From NCBI GenBank assembly GCA_963205385.1, contig CAUJKE010000206.1, positions 1-64,000 of the forward strand: a stretch of DNA of 64,000 nucleotides, read 5' to 3'. Positions 1-8,000 of this stretch are shown piece after piece. Below the pieces are notes generated by a model, which saw only the letters and a list, made by a program, of their open reading frames with translations, did not search any database and had not been told where the DNA came from. Position numbers and translations under genes: made by a program. The DNA is from Planctomycetota bacterium. Its GTDB lineage: Bacteria; Planctomycetota; Planctomycetia; Pirellulales; Pirellulaceae. Position 1 is the first letter of the stretch. Each line of letters opens with the position of its first letter.

Positions 1-1
1 T

Positions 2-277
2 TTGACGCGCCCGGTGGGCATGCCGCAGAGCGAACCGGTGATGACGCATACGCGCATCTATCTTGGCAATGATGCGGATTTCACCGCGAAATTGGAACGC
101 TATTTCTACTATCAAGACGATGCGCGCTTCGGAGGTTGGCAATCTTATCTGCAACGTTCCGAGGATTTTACGCGGTTTTGCTGTCATCTGCATGTGACGG
201 AGATGTTGGCGTCGCGTGGTGGAGTTAGCAAACCGCGAGTAGTGTATCGCTGGCCGATTAGCCGATATGAGCGTTAG
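2..277 (+). CDS. Hypothetical protein, possibly cut at its 5' end by the window edge
   Basis: An open frame runs from the window edge to a TAG at 275-277. The first possible start is a TTG at 2 and an in-frame ATG (Met14) begins the better-looking stretch MTHTRIYLGND. No upstream sequence is available to test for a ribosome binding site, so the true start may lie outside the window. The product is rich in aromatic residues and arginine (YFYYQDDARFGGWQ, CCHLH) and has no signal peptide, membrane segment or motif that I recognise. The next gene starts 139 bases downstream. It could be the end of a longer protein or a spurious frame. Confidence 0.35.
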   Translation: MTRPVGMPQSEPVMTHTRIYLGNDADFTAKLERYFYYQDDARFGGWQSYLQRSEDFTRFCCHLHVTEMLASRGGVSKPRVVYRWPISRYER

Positions 278-416
278 GCGGCGGCACGGAGAGCCGCCCC
301 GCGCAGTGAACTCGCACCAACCCATCCCGCTGACCGCGAATTCAACTGCCCCCCACCCAACCAACCTCTCGCGGGGCCGCCGCACCCGGAGTTTGCAACC
401 GAGGAGATCCCCCAAC

Positions 417-674
417 GTGACGCAAGATATAAATGTACTGGCACTGGTCAAAGGCGAAGAGCGTTACATCTTCTTGTTCAATGACGCCAACCGCTCGGAA
501 ACACTCCGGACCTTGGGCCGCTACGCTTCCAATCCAGAGCTCAGCTTCAGTTGGTACGACGCCGCCGTGCTGAGCCAGAAAATCCGCAATACCAAACCCG
601 AGACGTGCGACAACCGCGCTCGTTTTCAAATGCCGCTTCCCTCGGACAAACTCGGCTGGGACGAAGCCGGCTGA
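417..674 (+). CDS. Small conserved-looking hypothetical protein, 85 aa
   Basis: The start is taken as the GTG at 417 because GAGGAG at 401-406 gives a good ribosome binding site; the open frame extends further upstream to 267 but that part is low-complexity and basic (RRRHGEPPRAV, RGRRTRSLQ) and looks untranslated. The protein begins MTQDINVLALVKGEERYIF and contains FNDANRSETLRTLGRYASNPELSFSWYDAAVLSQKIR, an alternation of strand and helix without membrane segments. I do not recognise the family; similar small proteins of this style occur as planctomycete hypotheticals. A strong hairpin terminator lies 32 bases after the stop, so it ends its own transcription unit before xerC. Confidence 0.6.
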   Translation: MTQDINVLALVKGEERYIFLFNDANRSETLRTLGRYASNPELSFSWYDAAVLSQKIRNTKPETCDNRARFQMPLPSDKLGWDEAG

Positions 675-705
675 GCGAGCACGCACGAATAAGACCACAC
701 GCCGC

Positions 706-734
706 AGCCCAGGAGCCACCACTCCTGGGCTTTT
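706..734 (+). terminator. Rho-independent terminator after the 85-aa gene
   Basis: A perfect 10-bp stem (AGCCCAGGAG at 706-715 pairing with CTCCTGGGCT at 722-731) closes a 6-base loop and runs into TTTT at 731-734. It separates the 85-aa gene from xerC. Confidence 0.85.
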
Positions 735-816
735 GCGCATCGTAGGCCTCTCGTTTCGCGAGACGAATCTTCACACCACACGTGAGGTCGACACCAGCCA
801 CTGAAGGCGTGACACC

Positions 817-1716
817 ATGCTGACTACGATCAACCGATTCCTGCAATACATGCACGACGAGCGCAATGCCGCGGCGCTCACGCTCAAGTCGTATGGCGAG
901 GACTTGAAGTCGCTCGCCGAGTACTTCGGTGAACAGCGCGATCCCGCGGAGTTGACGCCCAGCGAATTACGCGGCTATGTGGCGGCGCTGCACGAGGCCG
1001 GCTATGCGAAAACTTCGGTCGCGCGCCGCCTGGCGTCGCTGCGAAGTTTCTTTCGCTATGCGCAGCGCGAAGGGCTGGTGAAGACGAACCCCGCCAAACC
1101 GCTGCGCAACCCGCGGCCTGATCGCAAGCTACCGCACTTTCTCTCGACCACCGAAATTGGCCAACTGCTATCAGCGCCGCCAACCGCCGAACCGCTCGGA
1201 CTGCGTGATCGGGCGATTTTAGAAACGATGTACTCGGCGGGGCTCCGGGTGAGCGAGACCGTCGGCATGAACGACGGCGACATCGACGCGGCCCAAGGCG
1301 TGGTGCGGATTCGGGGCAAAGGCCGCAAGGAGCGCTTTGGCCATCTCGGCTCGCACGCGCTGCGGGCACTTGGCCGCTGGCAGAAAGCGCGTGTCCTGCA
1401 TCCCAAAGTTTCGCCTGGCGCCGGGGCGCCGGTCTTCACCAACAAGTTCGGCCGCCGCCTTACGACGCGGAGCGTTGCGCGGATGCTGGAAAAGTATCTC
1501 AAACTCACCGGGCTCGACCTGCGGACCACGCCTCACACCTTGCGACACAGTTTCGCCACCCATTTGCTCGACAACGGCGCCGACATTCGCAGCGTCCAAG
1601 AACTGCTCGGCCACAAAAGCCTCGTGACGACGCAAATCTACACGCACATCAGCACGGCAAGTTTGCGCGCGGCTTATGAGAAGGCGCATCCTCGGGCGCA
1701 TCGGGCGCCTGCATGA
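817..1716 (+). CDS. xerC: Tyrosine recombinase XerC
   Basis: This is a 299-residue site-specific tyrosine recombinase, the usual length for XerC/XerD, which resolve chromosome dimers at dif together with the partner recombinase and FtsK. The N-terminal SAM-like core-binding domain covers about residues 1-90 and the catalytic domain about 105-295. All catalytic residues are visible: Arg144 (GLRVSE), Lys168 (RGKGRK), His240 and Arg243 (HTLRHSFATHLL), His266 (LGHKS) and nucleophile Tyr275 (IYTHIS). The C-terminal AYEKAHPRA tail is XerC-like rather than XerD-like. ATG at 817 has GAAGG at 803-807. It stands alone, not beside integron or phage genes, so a housekeeping role is likelier than a mobile-element integrase. 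Confidence 0.9.
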   Translation: MLTTINRFLQYMHDERNAAALTLKSYGEDLKSLAEYFGEQRDPAELTPSELRGYVAALHEAGYAKTSVARRLASLRSFFRYAQREGLVKTNPAKPLRNPRPDRKLPHFLSTTEIGQLLSAPPTAEPLGLRDRAILETMYSAGLRVSETVGMNDGDIDAAQGVVRIRGKGRKERFGHLGSHALRALGRWQKARVLHPKVSPGAGAPVFTNKFGRRLTTRSVARMLEKYLKLTGLDLRTTPHTLRHSFATHLLDNGADIRSVQELLGHKSLVTTQIYTHISTASLRAAYEKAHPRAHRAPA

Positions 1717-1857
1717 GCGAAGCCGCTACGGTCTGTCAATGGACCGCGTGAGCCTGGTGGAGATTACTTCGGACGACCTCATCTTTCCCAGACGGCGTAA
1801 GTAGCTAAAATAACCTGGTATTGTCTGGTATTGGAATCGCGCAAGCCGGAGGACGAG

Positions 1858-3246
1858 GTGTCGAGAATCGCCCATGAAGGCGCGGCTTTTTCCGAGCAGC
1901 CCGCCGCAAGCGCCGGCGGGTCGGTCGCCGCGTTGCACTCGTTTACCCCCTGGCTTCAGGAAACGGACGCTCACGCCGCTTATCACCTCGGGCTCATTGC
2001 CCAGGTCGATGAACGCCTGGCCAATAGCGCCGCATTGGACGACAAGTCGTGCGAGCTGGCCGACAAGCTGGAACGTTGGCGCTATCAACATCTGGAAGAA
2101 GGTGGCTTTCCGCCGTCGCCCCAGCAACAAGCGCTCGCCGACGCGCTCCAGGCTACGGCCGCGCAATTGGCGGGTCGGAATCCAGTTGCCCCACGGCGGA
2201 CGTTCAGCGCCGTCCACGATCAGTCGCTCGACTTCCAGCGGTTTCCAGCAGCCATCGCGGCGCTCGACCCCGCCTATCCGCTTGACGAGTTGATCGAGCT
2301 CGCTCGCCAGCTCACGACGGCGCACTTCAGCGACCCGGCGACTGACTCGCGGCAAAGTTCGCCGTTGCCGCGGATGCTGTTGTACGCCCCGTTGTACGTT
2401 TCCAGCCATTGCGTGAATTTCTGCACCTATTGCGGCTTTCGTTACCCGCTGGACATCGAACGCAAGCAACTGACGCTGGAGGAGGTGGAGCAACAGATTG
2501 CCGTGCTGAAAGAGCGCGGCTTCAGGCAACTGTTGATCGTCGGGGGCGACTTCCCGCAGTTGACCACGATCGACTATATGTGCGATGTTGTCCGCTTGAT
2601 GGTCCGAGCAGGGATCGTCCCGTCGATTGAGATCGCTTCCCAGCCGCTCAGTGGGTATCAGAAATTGGCGGCCGCCGGCGTCCACGGGTTGACGCTGTAC
2701 CAGGAAACGTACGACCGCGCGCTGTATGCGCAATATCATCTTCGCGGCCCCAAACGCCTTTACAACTACCGGCTAGAGTCGCACGACCGCGCGGCCGAGG
2801 CGGGGGTGCAGCGTTTGGGATTGGGGGTGTTGTTGGGGCTGTGCGATGCGCGGCAGGATCTGCGAGCGATGATGCGGCACGCGCTCTATTTGCAGGACCG
2901 TTTCCCCGCCTGCACGCTCGCTCTGAGCCTGCCGCGAATCCATGAAGCGCCGGAGGGCTTCGCGATCTCGTCACCGGTAACGGATGATGACCTGATTCGG
3001 TTCTATTGCGTGCTCCGCCTGGCGTTTCCCGCCGCGCATTTGGTGTTGTCCACCCGCGAGTCCGTAGCGCTGCGCAATCGTTTGGCGAAGATTTGCATTA
3101 CGCAAATGAGCGCCGGCAGTTCGACGGCGCCGGGAGGCTACAGTGAGTCTGGAACCACCGCCGGCGAACAGTTCCCGGTAACCGACCACCGCAGCCCCGC
3201 CGAAATGACCCAGTGGCTGCAGCAAGCTGGCTTTCACGTCGTCTAA
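1858..3246 (+). CDS. Radical SAM protein, ThiH-like (2-iminoacetate synthase family)
   Basis: The protein has the radical SAM cluster motif C-X3-C-X2-C at Cys185, Cys189 and Cys192 (CVNFCTYCGF), the form used by ThiH and HydG, which cleave tyrosine to dehydroglycine and p-cresol. The C-terminal part (LVLSTRES, QMSAGSSTAPGGY, GEQF, DHRSPAEM) matches the ThiH-type domain that follows the SAM barrel. There is no second CX2C cluster motif near the C-terminus as in HydG. At 462 residues it is longer than E. coli ThiH (about 377) because of an N-terminal extension of roughly 90 residues. GTG at 1858 is preferred because GGAGG at 1848-1852 sits 5 bases before it; a TTG at 1831 in frame lacks such a site. 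No thiamine genes are adjacent, so the role in thiazole synthesis is probable but not shown by context. Confidence 0.8.
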   Translation: MSRIAHEGAAFSEQPAASAGGSVAALHSFTPWLQETDAHAAYHLGLIAQVDERLANSAALDDKSCELADKLERWRYQHLEEGGFPPSPQQQALADALQATAAQLAGRNPVAPRRTFSAVHDQSLDFQRFPAAIAALDPAYPLDELIELARQLTTAHFSDPATDSRQSSPLPRMLLYAPLYVSSHCVNFCTYCGFRYPLDIERKQLTLEEVEQQIAVLKERGFRQLLIVGGDFPQLTTIDYMCDVVRLMVRAGIVPSIEIASQPLSGYQKLAAAGVHGLTLYQETYDRALYAQYHLRGPKRLYNYRLESHDRAAEAGVQRLGLGVLLGLCDARQDLRAMMRHALYLQDRFPACTLALSLPRIHEAPEGFAISSPVTDDDLIRFYCVLRLAFPAAHLVLSTRESVALRNRLAKICITQMSAGSSTAPGGYSESGTTAGEQFPVTDHRSPAEMTQWLQQAGFHVV

Positions 3247-3282
3247 CTTGCGTTGCGATTTTTTGCGAGCGGCCGGCACACG

Positions 3283-3306
3283 TAATTCAGCGCTTAATTC
3301 AGCGCT
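3283..3306. repeat. 12-bp tandem duplication across a stop codon
   Basis: TAATTCAGCGCT occurs twice in a row (3283-3294 and 3295-3306). The second copy holds the TGA of the minus-strand glycosidase-like gene (3301-3299) and the first copy supplies a second in-frame TGA twelve bases later. Confidence 0.8.
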
Positions 3307-4858
3307 TCGTTCCGTGCTGTTTCTTCATCCAATCGAGCGTGGCTTGAAACTTTGGGTAGTCGGCGGGAGCTTCATCGTAGTATTGCATTAGCCCCCAACT
3401 TCCCCACTTGCTCCAGCGGCTGACAGAACTGAACGCGCAGTGTAGCCCGCCGCCGCTGTCTTCCCACGCCTTATAATAACGGCGGTAGAAGTCCCCCATC
3501 CGTGGATGCTTGTTCGCCGCGTGCAGCAGTTGCTCCAGCTCCTGGTTATTCTCACCCCCCTGGACGCCGACCAGATGTTGCCCGCCTTCGTAAGCGATCA
3601 GTTGCAAGTTGTATTCGTCGGCCAGCGCTTTTTGTTTCTGCATATCCTCGATCGCTCGAGGAAGACTCTCGCGCTCCACCTTATCCAAGATGCCGTCGAG
3701 TCCGAGCTTGACAACCTCGTCCGCCTGATCGCCTGGCACGTTCATGCCGATGTAGGGAGCAATGGCCAGCGCGTCGGCGTGCCGGAAGGCGTCAGCACTG
3801 GTGACGACCTGGCGTGACACGTAGGGATTGGCGGACTGCGTAGCCAACACGCGAACCAGGCGATCGGTCCCGCCGAACACTTCCTCCCAAATGGCGAAGA
3901 TTTCACGCGAGCGGCGACCGGTGTACAGCCAGGCGGCCTCCCAAGGCTTCTCCGCCAAACCCAACTCCTGCCCTTTGCGGCCAGCGTAGCGACTTTGTTC
4001 GAACTGGCCGTTCCACACTTCGTTCGAGTATTCGATATACACCTTCCGCTGCGGATCCAATAGCTGCTTCGTCTGCTGGGCGAAGCGGCGGACGTAGTCG
4101 TCGTCGGCCAGATGCGGCATGCAGAACCATGGATCGGCGTCCAAGCGGTTCGCCAGGTCGCACAACATCTCCAGGGGAACGCCGCGCCGCGTCCAGGTGG
4201 CGTCGTCCATCTTCGGACGATCGTCCCAATGCGCGATCGACGACCCGTTGGTGTCCATGAAGTCCATATACCGCAGGCACGCCACGCCGCGCCACCGCGC
4301 GAGAAAGGCGTCATGCCACGGATTATCGACGTAACGCTCGGCATAGCCAGGCATGATCACGCGAATGTTGCGGATGTAGTCGTTCGGATCGGTCTCCACC
4401 ACGCGCAGAAAAAGGCCGCCGCGCTGCGAATCCACCTCGACGATCAGGCGGCCTGGTTGGTCCTGGACAACCTGCGCATTGCCGTGGAACTCGATCTTTC
4501 CCCGGCCGTCGTACAACAGGGTGTATTTCCCAGACGGATAGTGCCCGCCTTCAATGGTGCACATCGGGGTCTCCGCCCAACAATCATCGTCCAGGCTTGT
4601 GACCCAGCCATGCTCGTCCAACTTCAGCGCCGGCCCTTTCCCCCAGCCCAGGCCTTTTTTCTGGCTGATCCAAGTTCGCGACAACCGGAATACGTCGACC
4701 AGCGGCAGTTCGGTGTTCCAGTCGGCTGGCCCGGCCAGATTGATGCCTAGCTTCGCAACCGCAGCCGTTGGCTGCGATTCGCCGGCCGGCGGCTGATCGG
4801 CCGCCGCTGCACCGACCTGAAACAACAACACGCACGCCGCGAGGAACAAGATTCGCAT
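3299..4858 (-). CDS. Secreted glycoside-hydrolase-like (clan A style) protein
   Basis: The 519-residue product has a signal peptide (MRILFLAACVLLFQVGAAAA) and a predicted N-terminal beta region followed by a TIM-barrel-like region. Two features resemble retaining clan GH-A enzymes: a candidate acid/base Glu280 in YIEYSNEVWN and a candidate nucleophile Glu424 in YEGGQH. Proteins of this kind are often named cellulose-binding domain protein in planctomycete genomes; I cannot assign a GH family or substrate. The start at 4858 is chosen because GGAGAA precedes it at good spacing; an ATG at 4879 gives seven extra hydrophilic residues before the signal peptide. It is transcribed away from the giant fusion gene at 5085, with an operator-like palindrome between them. 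Confidence 0.7.
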   Translation of the reverse strand: MRILFLAACVLLFQVGAAAADQPPAGESQPTAAVAKLGINLAGPADWNTELPLVDVFRLSRTWISQKKGLGWGKGPALKLDEHGWVTSLDDDCWAETPMCTIEGGHYPSGKYTLLYDGRGKIEFHGNAQVVQDQPGRLIVEVDSQRGGLFLRVVETDPNDYIRNIRVIMPGYAERYVDNPWHDAFLARWRGVACLRYMDFMDTNGSSIAHWDDRPKMDDATWTRRGVPLEMLCDLANRLDADPWFCMPHLADDDYVRRFAQQTKQLLDPQRKVYIEYSNEVWNGQFEQSRYAGRKGQELGLAEKPWEAAWLYTGRRSREIFAIWEEVFGGTDRLVRVLATQSANPYVSRQVVTSADAFRHADALAIAPYIGMNVPGDQADEVVKLGLDGILDKVERESLPRAIEDMQKQKALADEYNLQLIAYEGGQHLVGVQGGENNQELEQLLHAANKHPRMGDFYRRYYKAWEDSGGGLHCAFSSVSRWSKWGSWGLMQYYDEAPADYPKFQATLDWMKKQHGTKR

Positions 4859-4949
4859 CGACTTCTCCGTTTCAGACATTCCTGGTCACGATTTGGCACA
4901 AACCACCATTAGACAATGCCGGAGCACTGATAAGCAATCTGCACGCTGC

Positions 4950-4973
4950 CTTAACTAGATAGACGGTATTTAG
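4950..4973. promoter_or_regulatory. Operator-like inverted repeat, near-exact copy of CTAAAC-N12-GTTTAG
   Basis: Read on the minus strand this is CTAAAT-N12-GTTAAG, 10 of 12 positions identical to the two exact copies at 31111 and 50624, with the same 12-base spacer. It lies in the divergent region between the glycosidase-like gene (start 4858) and the giant fusion gene (start 5085). A minus-strand TTGACA at 4993-4988 could be the -35 box, with TAAATA at 4972-4967 (15-base spacing) or an overlapping hexamer as the -10, inside the palindrome. Confidence 0.6.
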
Positions 4974-5084
4974 TTTATCGTGTATCATGTCAACGATGGT
5001 GGGCAACCCCCAGTCGGACTAGCTGCCAGAAGAATCTGCGGAAGTGGCTCCGCCCACCTGACCTTCGATCAACGGAGAGACGAC

Positions 5085-8000
5085 ATGCTTCGCAAGCGCT
5101 ACTGGGTGCGACTCCTTTTCTGTCTCATCCCGGTGATCGCAGCGCTCGCATTGCCGGGACGCGCCGCCGCGGACGAGCCGTGGATTGTCATCGAGGGGAG
5201 CGAGCAGGGAATCGGAGCAGGCAAGCAGGTGGTGTTGATCAGCGGCGATGAGGAATATCGCAGCGAGGAAGCGCTGCCGATGCTCGCCATGATCCTGTCA
5301 AAGCGTTTTGGCTTTCGCTCGACGGTGCTCTTCGCCATCCACAAAGAGACAGGCGAGATCGACCCGAACGTGACCGATAACATCCCCGGTCTGTCGGCTC
5401 TCAAGACGGCCGACCTGATGATCGTCTTCACGAGATTCCGTGATTTGCCCGACGAGCAAATGCAGCACATCGATGCGTACCTGCAAACCGGCAAGCCGAT
5501 CATCGGCATTCGTCCTGCGGTTGTGGCGTTTCGGAATCCGCCGAACAGCAAATATGCCAAGTACAGCAGCGACTACCGGGGGGACGACTTTCCCCATGGG
5601 TTCGGGCGACAAGTGCTCGGGGCCACCTGGATCTCGCACCATGGCCAGCACGGCCGCGAGAGTACACGGGGCATTCCCGTTGACGCGATGAAGGAGCACC
5701 CGATCTTGCGCGGCGTCGGAACGATGTGGGGCCCCACCGACGTGTATACGGTGCAGTCACCGATTCCCCACGACGGCCAGGTGCTTGTCAGCGGTCAGGT
5801 GGTCCAGGGGATGAAGCCCGACGACCCAGCGTCGTCCAAGGCGCAAATGCCGCTCGCGTGGATCAAGCCTTTTCCCACCGCCAGCGGCAACGCGCGGGTG
5901 TTTATGACGACCATGGGGGACGCCCAGGATTTTCAGGATGAAAACTTCCGCCGGATGATCGTCAACGCCTGCCACTGGGCGGTTGGTTTGGAAGACGCCA
6001 TTGCGCAGAAGACGAACGTCGACGTCATCGGTCAGTACAAGCCGTCGCCGTTTGGGTTCAATGGTTTCAGAAAGGGGCTGTTCCCGCGCGACTACGCAGT
6101 TGCGGAGGCGAAACGCGCGGAGCCGAAACGCGCGGAGCCAGAACTTGTCGATCCGCAGCCAGACCATGCGGATTTCGAGTTGAAAAACGGCGCTCGCATC
6201 TGCTACATCGGCAACACGCTGGCCGATCGCATGCAGCATTTCGGGTGGCTGGAGACGCTCGTGCAATGCCGGTTTCCCGAACAGAAACTGGTGTTTCGCA
6301 ATCTCGGGTTTGCTGCCGACGAGTTGACGATTCGGCCCCGTTCGATGAACTTCGGCGACCCACACACCCACCTGGCGCACTCCCAGGCGGACGTGATCTT
6401 GGCGATGTTCGGCTACAACGAATCGTTTGACGGCGAGGCCGGCCTGGCGGCGTTTCGCCAGAACCTCACACAATTTATTGTCGACACGCAAAGTCACAAG
6501 TACAACGGCACCAACCCGCCGCAAATTGTGCTGTGCTCGCCCATCGCTCACGAAGATCTGCATGACCCCAACCTGCCTGACGGTAGCGAAAACAACCAAC
6601 GGTTGGCAATGTACAGCGCCGCCATGGCGGAGGTCGCGCATCGCCACGGAGTGCGGTTTATCGATCTCTTCACGCCCACCAAAGAGTTATACGCAGGGGC
6701 TGAACAGCCGCTGACCATCAACGGCATCCACCTGACCAACCGCGGCAATCGCCTGGTAGCGGAGATCATCGACGAGGCTCTGTTTGGCAAAGCCCCGCAG
6801 CGCGACGAACAACAACTCGAGCACGTGCGCGAGGCGGTGTTGGTGAAGAACCTGCGCTGGTTCAACCGGTATCGTGCGACCGATGGTTACAGCACCTACG
6901 GGCAACGCTCGCAACTGAAGTTTGTGGACGGCCAAACGAATTACGAAGTCCTGCAGCACGAGCTGAAAATGCTCGACGTCATGACGGCCAATCGGGACCG
7001 AGCCATCTGGGCGGCCGCGCAGGGCCGCGATGCACCAATCGAGGATCGCAACGTGCCGCCGCCGCTCCCCGTGAAAACCAATATCCAAGGGGGCAGCAGC
7101 AGTTCGAGCGCGCTGAAGCAAGGCTCGGTCGATTATCTTGGCGGCGAAGCGGCAATCGCGAAAATGAAGGTCGCCCAGGGAATGCAGGTCAATCTCTTCG
7201 CCTCCGAGGAACAATTCCCCGACCTGGTCAACCCAGTGCAGGCAGCGACCGACACGAACGGGCGGCTGTGGGTGGCGGCGTGGCATACATATCCGCACTG
7301 GCGCCCCGACAAACCACTCAACGACAAACTGTTGATCTTTCCCGATGAAGACCGGGACGGCAAAGCGGACCGCTGCATCGTGTTCGCCGACGAATTGCAC
7401 AATCCCACCGGCTTTGAGTTTTGGAACGGCGGCGTGCTGGTCGCCTGCGCGCCGGATATTCTGTTTCTCAAGGACACCGACGGCGATGACAAGGCGGATG
7501 TCCGCATTCACTTGCTGCACGGGATCGACTCGGCTGACACCCATTGCGGGGCGAACAGCTTCGTGCTGGGGCCGGACGGCTGCATCTACTTCTCCGAAGG
7601 CATCTTTCATTACACCAACGTCGAGACTCCCTGGGGCAAACCACTGCGGACGCAAGCGCCGATGTTGTATCGCTGGAATCCGCGCACCGGAAAAATCGCC
7701 AATCACTTTTATATTTCGCCAAATCCGCACGGCATCGTGATCGACGCCTGGGGGAACCTCTTTGCCACGGACGCGACGACGGGGCATGGCTTTTACGTTG
7801 GCTATCCGGGCCAAGGAACGCCTCACCAGTTGTATCCCAAGCGCGTCCGCCCGGTTGCGGGACTCGGCATGATCACAGGCACGCACTTTCCGCCAGAGAA
7901 CCGCGGCAACTTGTTGATCTGCAACACGATCGGCTTTCTAGGCGTTCTCCAACACAAGCTAAACGTCCACGGGGCGGATTTCACCAGCCAGGAAATCGAA

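Noticed and set aside
1726..2739. Minus-strand open frame of 337 codons opposite the ThiH-like gene
   Set aside because: The plus strand encodes the radical SAM motif in the matching region; the antisense product has no domain.
6687..7886. Long antisense open frame opposite the giant fusion gene (399 codons)
   Set aside because: It is the reverse-strand shadow of a GC-rich coding region; the plus strand encodes recognisable domains throughout.
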